From assembly GCA_036362985.1 (NCBI GenBank), contig JAYGXS010000006.1, positions 8,549,947-8,613,946 on the forward strand: a stretch of 64,000 bases of DNA, given 5' to 3'. Within the stretch, counting starts at the first letter, position 1. Each line of letters opens with the position of its first letter. The stretch is from Ligula intestinalis. Taxonomy: Eukaryota; Platyhelminthes; Cestoda; Diphyllobothriidea; Diphyllobothriidae. The notes below the pieces were generated by a model. That model was given only the letters and a program-made list of their open reading frames with translations. It searched no databases and was not told the origin of the DNA. Positions 1 to 12,200 of the stretch are shown here, one piece after another. The translations under genes were made by a program, and so were the position numbers.

Positions 1-2661
1 CAGTGATTTGCAAAGTACTCTAAAGCTATTTAAAATTGATTGGACAGTGCCTGTTGGCTACGGCAAAAGTGGCTGCCATCAGCCTAGGCGGACCGCTCCT
101 GTGCACCCAAAATAACTTCGTTGCGGCGCCCGGTTACCATGGACAAAAACCGCTAGTCCGAGAGCCAAAAACTTATCACAGCAGCCGACTAATAGTCCCC
201 CTCCTTACCCCTCTCCCGACAACTGCAATGTTTTTTTCTACCAACCCGCATATTTTATTTACTTAATTACCATATCAATGTAAAAGCCTCACGAGAATTT
301 ATTGAAAGTAAACGTATATTTGCCAATTCAAATTTATATCTATTAACATTCGCAGTTTATATGTCAGGTTTGTGATTTTTTAATTCAGGTGTTAGGTGGA
401 ATAACATTCTAATTTTGCGGGCGTTGACACTTTAGGCAGTCTGTTCATAATGAACGCAATAAACTGCAAAAAATGGCAACCAATGGTGGATACGCAACCC
501 ACTTTTTATGTTTTAGTGTTCACCAATATTTAGTGTGATGCTAATTCAAACAGTTAATTTCTCAATTCCATCTTAGTTGTGAGCATAACTAACTTTTTAG
601 CCCTGAGGTCGGAACGACAGAAAACTTGATTTTGATAAGTTTCATATATTATTATCTAGCTGGGGGATTTTCGTAGAATTTTTAAGCCAAACTGAGACAT
701 TGTGGACAAAATCGCGCTTGCAGTATTAAAAAGCCCAGAGTTTCTGCCGATTTTTCGGTCACATATCAAGAAAAAGAACATACCTTTTGACATTAATGGC
801 ATCATTTCGTCCAAAAAGTTAGCTACAATTTTTAAGCAACCGGTTTAAGAACAGTGCCTTACGTGGTGCTCGGCTGTGTTGCATGCTTTGAAAACCCCTA
901 CACCGCAAAATAAACACGCTTATTGGTGTTTATAGATGAATGACGACGTTTACTATAGACACAAGTAACATGTTTTCGATGCATGTAGGTCCAACTGGAC
1001 AGTCAACTGGCCAATCACATCTGTGACACTCCCATTGGCCAAATGAAAAATACTGGATTCAATTAATTGACCTGTCATGAAACTATTTATTTTATTGGTC
1101 TGGGATATCTTCCCATATCAAGATGTGGTAAAGTAGCCATTTTATAAGGTACGTCATTCCAAATGCTCAATTGCTGATCACGAAATGATGCACAATTAAA
1201 TTATAATGTCATATCCTAGGCGTAGGGACTAACATTTCTGGCAGAATCTGGGCTGTTTTTTTTCGAAACAGTTTTTTTCTGCATTATTGCTATGCCTGAA
1301 AAATATGCACATGCTGGTAGTGCCTTGAAACTTTATATTGTCTTTCTTGATTGCTGTTTTAGGATAATTTTGCTCTCAAGGTTTGAACAAGACAATATAA
1401 GCACTTCTTAATTTAACTCTTTAGCGTATTACGTTGAAAAGAGTTTTAGTAACGAAAATATGTTCTCTAAGATTACTCGATATCTATTCGCTTGGACACC
1501 AGTCTAGCATTTATCTGCATAATATACAAAAAGAGCGCTCACAACGTTCCTTATAGGTAGCATGTATGCCACCGTCACCAAAAGACATGCCTTTATTCGC
1601 AAATCATAGTAGTTAACTGTATTTTCGGTCTGAACGTTAAGCCGGGTAGTCAACAATTTCAAACTTCAAGGAAGAGGTTTAATGTCGAGATTTCGCTGGC
1701 AACTGCTATGCGTCTTTGACAAAAACTTCTTATTATTTGATGGAATTTTTGCGTTCGCAAGTAGTAAGGCTACTGCTTTACAGATTCCTTAGGAAGATTT
1801 GCCAACTTATTTTTGGAAGATTTTACCAGCTGACTCTCACAGAGCACAAACTTCTCGCGATTCGTTGGATGATGTAGTTGAACCCTAGATTCATCGTCTC
1901 AACATTGCACCGTTAAAACATGCGTGGATATGGCCAGCCAGTTAAATAGGCGTAGTCGGTAAAGCCAATCGGGAAGACATCTACGGGCTCAGAATATCAG
2001 CGAGAGACGCTGCCACGACTGCAATCACTTGAATTTTTTTTTAAATTCTCCTAACGTTTTCCAGGTGATGTTGAGTCACCATAATCGCAGGCATCTGTAA
2101 TATCGTGTGAGACGCCAATTTGCGCGCATCTTACAATCCTCCAGTTACCAATGAATAGTGATTGTCGACAGAATGTGAAACGTCAAAAGAATAAAACACT
2201 TCTTCTGGTGATTGCAGCTCCTCTTTCTGACGTGGTTCCTGAAGGTCACATATTTGCTTCTATGGACAATCAGTTTTGTGATTCTTGTACAATGCGCAGC
2301 TCCGGTGGATTTTTTTGAACCATTTTTAAAGTGTGCATCAACAAAGACAAATTAAGACTGACAGAACTCGTTAAAGGTTCACAGATAGACATCTGACGAC
2401 TGAGTATATCAACAACAGATACTGACACAACAGGGCATTCGGAATACGGAGCTTTAATAGTTCCATAAGCTACCAGACGGATCACTGAGAAGGTAGATTA
2501 CATTGGTTATTCTCAATATCTCATTATAAACATAAACTGATACGCATATGCATTATTCAATAGGATGGAAAACGCTAGGCATAAAGACCGTTCTTTGAGT
2601 TTAATTATGCCCTTTGTAGGAAATTTTGCAATGTTTTCATTAAGATGTTGACAGGGTTGGT
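1..2661. other. AT-rich stretch upstream of the GPCR, no gene recognised
   Basis: I see no convincing coding sequence on either strand. Open frames are short (up to 76 codons at 36-266 plus, 71 codons at 2270-2485 minus) and show no recognised domain. The first 200 bases are richer in G+C than what follows. The stretch probably contains distal regulatory or untranslated DNA of the receptor gene, but nothing in it proves that. Confidence 0.5.
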
Positions 2662-2669
2662 TATAAAAA
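2662..2669 (+). promoter_or_regulatory. TATA-like box upstream of the GPCR
   Basis: TATAAAAA lies about 105 bases before the receptor ATG. It fits a core promoter by sequence and position. However, AT-rich DNA gives such matches by chance, and the splice-acceptor-like signal just downstream suggests the true promoter could lie further away. Confidence 0.3.
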
Positions 2670-2675
2670 ACGCAA

Positions 2676-2694
2676 TTTTTCTATATTCCTTCAG
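2676..2694 (+). promoter_or_regulatory. possible 3' splice acceptor before the GPCR start
   Basis: A pyrimidine-rich run ends in TTCCTTCAG, with AG at 2693-2694, 80 bases before the receptor ATG. This has the form of a 3' splice site and could join a 5' untranslated exon or a trans-spliced leader, which flatworms use. It is also followed at once by a short upstream reading frame (2701-2733, 10 codons plus stop). There is no transcript evidence here. Confidence 0.35.
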
Positions 2695-2774
2695 TTTACA
2701 ATGGAGTACACTTTCGGCAACCAAAAGAACTAGCACTAACACGAGGACTTGTACAATTACCATTTGGTTTCACT

Positions 2775-4193
2775 ATGAATGTACTTGGCCTGAACAGCAG
2801 CCTCTACTGTGAGCCTGTAGTGCCTTCCAATTTCAGTCCCCTTTTCAATGCGACTTTGGACAACACCAGATCTGCTGCCAGTTCTCCCAACTTCACCACA
2901 ACGTTTACTGTGCTCTATGGTCTGGCAATTTCTCTCGTTCTCGCAGTTGGCGTGGTGGCCAATCTTGCCGTCATCTTTGTCATCTCCAAGACCACTGCTC
3001 TTCAGACCACCACAAACATTCATCTCATTGGTCTCTGTATCACTGACTGCGTCCACCTGGCCAGTGCACCCGTCCTCCTGTCTGTCCTTATTCTGCATGA
3101 CTTTGTCTTCAATGACTTCGTCTGCAAGTCCTACATGCTGGCCCAGGGCGTCAACTGGTTCGCAGGCACATTCCTGCTTAACTCCATGTCGGTTCACCGC
3201 TACTTAAGCGTGCGGAAACCTCGCGCACAGCGCATTCTTCACCGAAAGCGTTGTGCAGTGCTTACTGTCATTCTTCTCTGGGTCCTCGCCTTCACACTGC
3301 TTTCCCCTCTGGCCATATTCTCGACAAAAATAGAAAGGAGACGGGTGGATAGCCAAACCGGGGAGACTGTGATTAGAGGGTCCTGTGTCATCAACTGGCG
3401 TCCCGACTGGTTGCCAACCGGTCCATCAGAAGCCAACATGACTGCAGCAGGTACTGGAAGTTCTGGTGGCGTGAGTAGAGCTGCCCAACTCAGCCGCATC
3501 TTCTCCGCATATACCTTTCTCTTCGGCTTCCTCCTACCGGTCGTAATAAACATTGTTGTCTACTCTCTGTTAGTGAACCACGTGCGTCTCAATCGCCAAC
3601 GCGTACTCCGCCGCCAGGGCCGGTATCCGCTCGCGGTCCGCGCAGCCTTTTCACAGGCGGTGACTGCCAGCAAAAAGGCCACCCAGCCATCGGCTGCTGC
3701 AGCAGATGAAGACAGTGTAGTGTTTGACCAACAATCATTGAGCAAATTGTCGTCCAAAGCAGAGACAGCACCTGCAACGCCAATAGGGGTGGGTAAGTTT
3801 GTCAGTAGGTCAGAACGCAAGCGGCGGAAACTTCCCTGGAAGGTGGCCTCTCTGGTGCTGATTTATGTCACCTTCTGGGCCCCGTACTGGATTCAGCAGA
3901 TATTTCTCATGTTTATGCGACATCTGCGATTTTTTGCCAGCCCAAGGTTGGCACTAATTACCCAGTTGCTGGGATACTGTAATTCTGCAGTGAATCCCAT
4001 CCTCTACGCCTGTCTGTCCACACCCTTTCGACGCAGTCTGGCAAAGGTACTGCGGTGTAATTGTGGCTGGAGATCCAACGTTACCTACACGGATGGAAAA
4101 AGACGAATAGGAGACGAAAGCGGTGTACAAAAGGAGCATGAATGTGCATTTTTGTGCTGCCCCTATGTGTGTAGGTGTTTCTGTGACTATTAA
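2775..4193 (+). CDS. class A (rhodopsin-type) GPCR, neuropeptide-receptor-like
   Basis: This 472-residue seven-helix receptor should sit in the plasma membrane and couple an extracellular ligand to G proteins. Approximate helices: TM1 45-70 (N63), TM2 81-107 (D91), TM3 115-140, TM4 161-182 (W169), TM5 243-266 (P255), TM6 355-381 (FWAP, W368/P370) and TM7 393-412 (NPILY 407-411). C117 and C204 can form the usual TM3-loop 2 disulphide. N-glycosylation sites occur at N7, N25 and N221. The third inner loop (about 267-354) is long, basic at both ends and Ala/Ser-rich. C428 and C430 may be palmitoylated, and the tail ends in a cysteine-rich stretch (457-470). The DRY box is HRY (141-143). TM7 resembles somatostatin, allatostatin and galanin receptor families, but I cannot name the ligand. 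The ATG is the first in this frame after an in-frame stop at 2664-2666. No intron is needed to explain the frame. Confidence 0.93.
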   Translation: MNVLGLNSSLYCEPVVPSNFSPLFNATLDNTRSAASSPNFTTTFTVLYGLAISLVLAVGVVANLAVIFVISKTTALQTTTNIHLIGLCITDCVHLASAPVLLSVLILHDFVFNDFVCKSYMLAQGVNWFAGTFLLNSMSVHRYLSVRKPRAQRILHRKRCAVLTVILLWVLAFTLLSPLAIFSTKIERRRVDSQTGETVIRGSCVINWRPDWLPTGPSEANMTAAGTGSSGGVSRAAQLSRIFSAYTFLFGFLLPVVINIVVYSLLVNHVRLNRQRVLRRQGRYPLAVRAAFSQAVTASKKATQPSAAAADEDSVVFDQQSLSKLSSKAETAPATPIGVGKFVSRSERKRRKLPWKVASLVLIYVTFWAPYWIQQIFLMFMRHLRFFASPRLALITQLLGYCNSAVNPILYACLSTPFRRSLAKVLRCNCGWRSNVTYTDGKRRIGDESGVQKEHECAFLCCPYVCRCFCDY

Positions 4194-4313
4194 TCCTCCC
4201 TCGCTGTCACTCTGCCTCACTCGCTTAGCGGACTTTACAGGAGAGAATTGATGAGATTGCTTGTTCGTCGTACCAGTCATTTTTTGTGTTAAGTGGCGAT
4301 TTTGCTCTCTATT

Positions 4314-4319
4314 AATAAA
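4314..4319 (+). terminator. poly(A) signal of the GPCR gene
   Basis: AATAAA lies 121 bases after the receptor stop codon, a normal distance for a short 3' untranslated region. It is the first canonical hexamer after the stop. Confidence 0.6.
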
Positions 4320-5010
4320 GCTTGTAAGGTACCTATTGTAAAAGCATAGTTCTTTCACAAACAGCGTAAATAGAATGCGTAAGAATTTGTATCAAAGTCT
4401 TGCAGAAAATGGACTTTGTAGTTAAGGATATATATGTGTGGTCATATATTTGGTCAATTTAAACTCTAGTTAGCTTTTTATTAGGCGAAAGGGATGTTTG
4501 TTTATGCAGTATACATTAATTTGTGCGAAATCGGGAGAAGCCTTTTCTCTAAGGTATCTTTTATGCTCCCAAGTATGACAGAACCAATATTTTTAAAAAT
4601 CCACTTTATGAAATGGGAGAACCCCAAAATAAGTAAGGCACATTTAAAACAGAAAAAGAACCAGAACCAGAAAATATTGTCCAAAGTTGCTCAAATACAG
4701 ATGAAGCCAAGTTCAATGAATGGCATTTATTTTTAAAAACAAGGAACATGTCAGATTTAAAAATTAGTTTCTGCTAATGCGTGAAGAATTCTGGAAGAAT
4801 TCATATGTCGCCTTAATTGAGCGACTCGCATTATCACACAAGTTTGCACTTGAAAAATTATAAACCGGTGTTTGCAAACTTTGGCTTTTTAATGCTCATC
4901 TGCGAACTATCTCAGAACATAGACAAGAATGTCGGATATGCTTTGCACGAATCTTCGAGAGCATTTGGCTTACTGCATATTGCCTACCAGGCAACCTTCT
5001 ATGCTGTATT
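4320..5010. other. AT-rich intergenic stretch
   Basis: Only short open frames are present (80 codons at 4494-4736 plus, 70 codons at 4817-5029 plus), with Lys-rich or low-complexity translations. No domain, RNA or repeat is recognised. Confidence 0.5.
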
Positions 5011-5019
5011 AATTTATCT

Positions 5020-5105
5020 TCAGATTTGAACCCGGGACGTTCGATGATTGTGTTCAAGACACTACCCCTCTACCGGTGAAACACCTTCCTCTATGCATAC
5101 CTCTC
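5020..5105 (-). repeat. tRNA-like segment, probable SINE head
   Basis: On the minus strand the segment carries a D-arm/A-box-like stretch (CACCGGTAGAGGGGTAG), then a GTGT...ACAC stem where an anticodon stem would be, then GGGTTCAAATC, a close match to the pol III B box (about 5022-5032 on the plus strand). The spacing fits a tRNA. The acceptor stem is not convincing, so I read it as a tRNA-derived SINE head or decayed tRNA and not as a working tRNA gene. Confidence 0.45.
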
Positions 5106-5349
5106 TGTGTTATGGCTTTGCAGCAGTTAGCATAGGCGACTAAGGTTTAGAATCAATATCCGTGAAACGAAGACGATTTGATCGCTGGGACACCTATTTA
5201 TTCGCTTGAAATGTCAACATCTGTGTGGATTCTTTAGCAGAGCCGTGAACAGGAAGCAATTGCAAACGAGTGTCACATATACATAGGCATTTGCTGTATA
5301 CATATGACATAGTCATTACCGCAAAGGTTTACCGACTATGCACGACAAT

Positions 5350-6110
5350 TGACCTTTTGTACGTTAGAGCTTGTTGATCATTATGTGAAAACTGGCTTGC
5401 TGAGCATTCATCATGCGTGGTGGGCTCGGACGTGACAATTTCTCGGTGATGTGCCTCTCCGTTGTTGGCATTAGACGAGACGGTGGCCTGCGCGTTTCCC
5501 GAGTGTCAAGCTGCTTTGGCGAAACAGAGCCCCAGCACTGAATATGGATTGGACAAATCGTTGAGAGCCAGTGAAATATGATCAACGTACTTATCGACTC
5601 TCACGATTGTCACGCATCACGATAAAAGCTGGCTAATGAAACTTGAAAATGTAGCTGGGCAACGTTGAATGAGCCGCAACTTGAGCATAACCATCGTTTC
5701 TCCACACAGCTGCGACGTGATCGGCAATGCGCGTCTTGAGAAATCTGCCAGTTTCTCCAACATGGTTAGTTTATCCGCAACTGCACCAGATTCTGTAGGT
5801 GACTCAAGATGTTCCTTGACGTGGCCGTGGGTCTTTCAATTTCATTATGCGACATCATGTGGTTGCCTGAGGCCTGTGTTTGACTGCAACGCCAAGTCTG
5901 ATGAAGAATTCTCGATGGATGCTAACCGTCAGACAAACCAGTCTGTTGTCCCAGACAGCGAATCCTCTTCTGTACATTTCTCCCTGCGACTGGAATGCTC
6001 GCAATGTCCGTTTTTGTATTTGCCTTGCTACAAAGACGCTTTCTGCTTGTTGAGCAATCACACCCGTCAAATCCGACTGTTTCATGTCTGAACCTGTCAA
6101 CGAACTCATA
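5350..6110 (-). mobile_element. Penelope-like element relic (PLE-6), linker and GIY-YIG nuclease
   Basis: Reading the minus strand, the frame at 6109-5855 ends in a segment (LGVAVKHRPQATT) typical of the linker between reverse transcriptase and endonuclease in PLEs. Shifting frame near 5810, it continues as YRIWCSCG, then a stop, then TNHVGETGRFLKTRIADH, which is the GIY-YIG nuclease core with the GETGR turn and the conserved R and H. Further fragments (about 5640-5500) resemble the C-terminal SYFTGSQ part. Stops and frame changes show it is dead. No reverse transcriptase core remains upstream, so only the 3' half of the element survives. Confidence 0.7.
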
Positions 6111-6173
6111 GTGAGATTCGTTAGCGACTACTGGACATTTGTTTAACACACTCACATTATTTCTGCAGTCCCA

Positions 6174-6196
6174 AAAGCCTTTTTGGCTTTTGTGAT
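6174..6196. repeat. short perfect hairpin
   Basis: CAAAAGCC and GGCTTTTG face each other across a short T run, giving a compact stem-loop just upstream (minus strand) of PLE-6. No role is known, and it may be chance. Confidence 0.35.
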
Positions 6197-6269
6197 GGGT
6201 ATCTGCTACAAGGTTTATGCATATGAGGTAGGGACAAATAGGTGTCACATAAGTCTGCACCAATATTCA

Positions 6270-9200
6270 ATTTTCTGCAACTATTTTCATAAAACGCAGT
6301 AATATCTTCGATAATAAGTGAATCACCGACTCATAACGTTGCTTGGCGGCTTGGCAGCCGTTAACCCACAAAAACTGTTATCATATATTTTCAACGACAG
6401 GCGACAAAACCTTTTGATATCATGAAGCTGTTATTGGAAATAAGTGGGTTTTATGTTCATGGTGGTTGGAGGCAGTCACATAATTCTTGCATGAAGGAAG
6501 TAATAAAAACACTGGTGTTTTTAAATTATGCCTCTAGCAAATGGATATTTAAGTGGTGGTTTCCAATTGGGTATGAATGTAAAAAAAATGTAGGCGAAAC
6601 CGCATGGATCTGCGGCTATTTACACCTAAACAAACATGTTTACGTAGAGACTCGAAAAAAATGTGTCAAAACTTCAGACAAAACATTGGTCGTGGGATGG
6701 GGCAAATAATTCGCCTGCATTGTGGCAGTTTTGAGTAAACTTGCCTTCTTATCCACAATGTTTGCATGAAAGGGCTTGTTTGGCACTGTTTGGCTTTAAT
6801 GTTAATAATAATGTTATTATTAAAGAAAGTCATTTGTTACAAAACAGAGGAATGTTTGCTATTATATTAAAGGTCGTTGCTGTGGGTTGACATGATTCTT
6901 TGATAGATGAGGTAGGACAAAACTTATTTGAGATGCGACATAATAGGACAGCACACATGTGCCTCGTGAGCTTTTCAGTGCTGATCTATTTTCTATTAGC
7001 TATAGTCCTTAAGAATGTTCAACCCTTGGGCTGTTTGAGCCAGGTATTTTGGAACACGTGACTCGCCATTTGAGGAAGGGCAAATGCTTAAGCGCAAAAA
7101 TAAAAATTGCTTGATTCCTTGTCCCAGACAATTCCGGTTCAGATACAGTCAACATAAAAAACAATTAACCAATCACTACTTACTGAGATTATTGTATAAT
7201 GGCACGGTAAAAAATTATATTGTTTGGATAAGGTGACGGCAAACAAAAGGTTTGAAGGAATAACAGTTCCGTGTGCAATAAATACCAGTCATTCTCTCAT
7301 TGAAGTTGCTTATCTATTTAGCTGACATCCGGCGAATATGGAACTTGAATTAGGTTATAATTTTGGAATTTAAATGAGGGTAAATAACATTCTGCACAGC
7401 ATATTTTTGTTTTGAAAGGTGCTTGTAAAAACTGTTTGGAAGTTGTTAAATTTTAAAAGCTTTCACTATCGATCATTTGTCGGCTATAACAAAAATCATA
7501 ATGGGACGTGATCGCAATGTAGCACGTTATCACTAGTCGAAGGGTGATATAAAGACAATAAATGAAAAGGGAATATAAGGAACGGAAAGAAGCGTCTTTA
7601 GAAGAGAACCGATATGTGTATCATATTGATGTCCCTAATAGCTCTCAAGCTTTACGTTGGGATGTTTGCATAAACAAGGCCTTTCTCGAAATTATATGGA
7701 AATGGAAATTAAGATTGAAAAAAATGTAGGCGACGCCTTCGAGTAGGTAAATGAGGTCTCCTTTTCTGTAGGCTGCGTTGCGAGCAATACGTTTGATTCA
7801 AGTTACATTCAAAACACGTAATGCTTACGTAAGTTTAACTTAAAACGTGAAAAAGAGGCCAAAAACGCAGTCTAAGTCAGAAGGTGGACGCCATTGTAGC
7901 AGTAAACAATTGACCTCATATTATTACGTTCACATCAGACAACATTTTATAACACGGTTATAAGACAATATTAAGTAATTGACTCGACGCAACAACAGTG
8001 AGAAATGTGCACAGGAGCAACATCTTGGTATGATAAGGATGACTTTTCTCAATCTCTCTGATATTTTAGTATGTTTTCTAGTTTAATTCAACTCGATTTT
8101 ACACCTTACACATTTACAACCATAGCTCGCAAGCTGTAGTTTGTCTGCTTAAGTATACTTCAATACAATTACACTACAGGCAAAAATGTTAGCTCAGTCC
8201 CTTATCAAACCAAAAAGATCGAATTACAATCGCTCGTGAACATTGCACATCAAAAAGGACCTTGACGTCATCAACATCTCCTGTTTTAATAACACGCAGG
8301 CCCAAATATAAAATTGTAGGGAAACTACATGCACTGTAGTCCGGTCAAAAACGCATGCATAACTGCTAGGGTGATGCTTAAATTCAAGATGAGGAATGTG
8401 TCGAAAAACGATATATTTTCACCATAAATCTGTAGGAACAGTGTTTGCCTGGCAAATATTTTTTGAGCTGTGGTCCAGCTTTGCCAGTAACGCCAAAGTA
8501 ACGAGCTAATAATTAAAGAAGATTGAAAATCACCACAATGTATTACTCAGTGTTTTGCTATGAAAAAAGTGATGAAAACGTATTGTTTTAATAATCAAAT
8601 GGCTACCTTGTTCCAATATTTTGTCAGTTAAATAAAGATCAATGAATCTTACAAAAAATATCATGCTTCGCAAAGTTAAAAAAGCCAAATGCGTATTCCA
8701 ACATAAGGATTGCCAAAGCTGAAATAATGGTTTTATGTTATTTGCGTAAATTATAACTAACCAAACATTATTGCGCCACAGTAGAAAAATACATTTTGAT
8801 GGCGGAACTGTGACAAACAAATCCCTTCAACTTAACTATTAGGACTCAAATGACAGAGTTCAAAATGGGCTTTTTCCTCCTGTGTAGGTTGCTGTACATG
8901 TGGGTGGCTAAACTAGCTTGTTTGCTTTAACATGTTCAACAGGAGGAAAACAAACAAAAGCGAAAGGATTGCTAGGAAATGTTTTAACTTAAATGAAACT
9001 ACCAAAGTTGTAGCTACAATCAAGTCCATGCCTCACCTTCCTGCCTACAAATTAGCTGACAAAATGTGCTGCCAAAAAGACATAACGTTAAGATAGTTCA
9101 CAAAATATGAACTAAAATGAAACGGTTAACACATGATGTGCAGGCAAAGTTCATAAACTGAACGCATAAGTGTGATTAAATTCATTTATGAAAAATCCTC

Positions 9201-12200
9201 GATCGCTACCGGGAATGCGCTCCTTCTTTTCTGCTTACGTTTCAAACTCGACGGCATTCACACATGAGCTAGTAATAAAGGTAGACACGTTAAGTGGCAA
9301 AGCGAAGGGAGTCTATCAGTCACCAGCCAAACATTCTGGACCATGTGAATTTCGAAACAACGACATGTTAATGAGAAGTTCATGGGTCAAGCAGCAAGCT
9401 GCTGAACCGTTATCCTGTTGATTTAAAGTTGCCTTACACATCGTTGAACGCTCCTAAATGCATGCTTTATTTCATTGCGTATTCGTCCCAAGCCTGACGA
9501 CGCCTTAAGTGTTCAGTGTCGAAAATATACTTAATAAACGTACGTATTTTCCCAAAGGACGTTTTGTCTTAAACTATGCGTATATTGACCAGGTGACCAG
9601 GCAGAAAAATGATCCCACATTATAATAACTAGAGCGTTGGATTTGTGATCAGCATATCGTTTGTTGGAGCTTTCATAAGGAAGGGACAGAACCTGGGGGT
9701 TTGCTACGACTTGCCAATGGCAGTTCAAAAGCACCAAAGTTCATTAGAGTCTGCGTTATCTCTTCCACCCATGTTCACTTACCAGTGATAGTTGTCCTAA
9801 GTTAATTTGTTCTCCCGCACTACTACTAAAATTACCTGTCTTTCAGCAGACCGCTTAAAGAGTGTGGTGGTTTTAACTTTGAAATTTGTTGTGCGTAGGT
9901 GGTATGCAACGTTAAATATAACAAAATCGTACGATTTGAGTTATTTTTTATCAAGTTTAACTGCTATAACTGGAAGGATTGCTTGGTTTCTATCTGTTAT
10001 ATGTGATTTAAATAAGAAAAGTGTTTTAAGCTCACCCTGATATTGAAATCAAAACTCGAAAATGAACGTCATGCAGTGATTATCGTAAATATATTACGGA
10101 ACCTTCCTACTTACTGCTATGTCTGCACGAGATGGTAAACCACTGAGGCTTAATATCCGTAAAATATATCAAATCTGGTCCACGTTCAAATCATTTAGCT
10201 GAGAAGCGAACATATAAAGGAAACATCAAGCAAAGAAGGCTGCGATGGGTGGTGCTCTGATTAACTATCCTTAACTGGAGAAACATACGTGAATGGAAAA
10301 GTCAACCGTTTTGGTTTTATGCAACGAATACGAAGTGGACGTTGCTACTGCCGCCACAGAATTACCCCTTTCAGGCTGTTATTGCACTTCGTACACCGTA
10401 ATTGTATCAATTTTGAGGTCCATGTATGATGCACATCTGTTAGAGCGGGCATTTTCTCTAACGACAGCGTCGTTTTACCTTTTGCAATCCTATTCTTCAT
10501 AAACTATTAGAAAAATGATGCTATTTTGTGAAGAATTTGCTTACCACATTTTACTATCCACGTCCAAATTCTGAATTGCTATGTATTGTCTATATATAAA
10601 GTCATCCAAGTTCGCGAACTTATGTAGAACTTAATACCCATCAGTTTTCTTAGACATGACTTGAGAATGGCATCCACACTATCTGTTGGCACTAATATTG
10701 CTTTTCCTTTAATAAGCATAATTGCGTCAGCGCAAATAACTTTGATTTCTTAACAGCAAGAGTTTTATTCTTCAATAAATGAACTGAAGATTTTTGCATT
10801 TTTCTTTTTGATTTTATCTCATTCCCCGTGTATATTTCTCGCTTACTGCATTTATCGATTTTAAACAGCTTAAAAGTTTGATTACAAAGTAAGCTTTATT
10901 TAATTGTGAAATATACCACTGTTCTCGCCTGACTCAGGCTTTTACCACCAGCATTCACTAGAAAAATAGCCTGGTATTTTGCAGAAGCCGCACTAAAAAT
11001 AATTTGCAAGTACGAAATTAAAGGTGTCGGCATTTTCCGGTATCGAGGTTTCTAATTTATGCATCGGGTAAATGGGACCGTCAAAGGGCTTATCTTCTAA
11101 GAAACGCTTACTTTTCAATTTGAAGTATACAGCACGTATTACATCAAAGTACATCAAAAAGCATCTGGGAAGTATTCCAGAGTCCAAATAGGAAATACTG
11201 TTCTTTTTACATCATTTCAAATTTTTGCTAGTCGCTATCTCAACAAAGATCCTAATTTGCCTTCGTTTATTTCGTTTCGCTACTCAAACCCTATCGGACT
11301 TCATTGCTGCTAACGCGGGAGCTTATTTTTTTGAAGACAGTTTTTGATTTGGACTTGGGATTACCGTCACATTTTTTCAAGAAGCTTTAAGCATAATACA
11401 AGTTTAAGTTCATCGTGCCATTTATGAAGAGGCATTATCTTTTAAAAAGGAGGGTGCTAAACGTAAGACACCCATTGGTTGATTAAATTCAATGGCAGAG
11501 TTTTCAATTTGCCATTGTCGAATGAGTGACACGGTTGTGCAGGCTTCATGGTGGAGAACTGGGAATGTTTTTTCGCAAATATTGACTTCGTAAATTTCTC
11601 TTTTTGTTAATATCTCAGAATATAGACAGGCATTTTGTTCACGCATTATCTGAGTCTTCGGCATCGTTAAAAAGCTGAGCAATTAGTGCCCCATTTTAAT
11701 AAGCGACCAGAAGCACGCAAATGGCTGGAGTCAATGCCTCACCCTACCATTATCTTTATGGACAAATGCAATTATGAATTTCACACATTTTTCGATATAT
11801 AAGGTAGAGACACATGCATGTATTAATCTACAAGATTAAAGTTTGTGAAAAAAGCTTTATCCTTCATATGTTGGAAACAGTATATGTTTCATTCACTGAC
11901 GCATATAAATAATCAACTAAATCTCATGAATACCAGAATTAAAATTCAATAAGCACCGCTTTCATGAGATGACACTGTGTTGATGAATACCGGTTCAGCT
12001 TAATAAAAGGTTAACCAATTTGCAGATAAACAGTTAAAAACAATGCATTTTCCGTTGTTTTGCAGGCTTAGATCACACAATTGAATTTTTAAAACAAGAT
12101 ATGTTCCTTCAGTTACAAACTCATTTTGCGCTTTTTTATCATTTATGTGTCTCAGAAGCCTGATAATAGGGTCAATTTTCTGCAAGCGTTTTTCACTAAC

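Noticed and set aside
2757..3820. Long minus-strand frames inside the GPCR
   Set aside because: They are shadows of the receptor's codon pattern and have no domains.
5669..6091. 140-codon plus-strand frame
   Set aside because: It is the antisense shadow of the PLE-6 linker and GIY-YIG region, which explains the minus strand.
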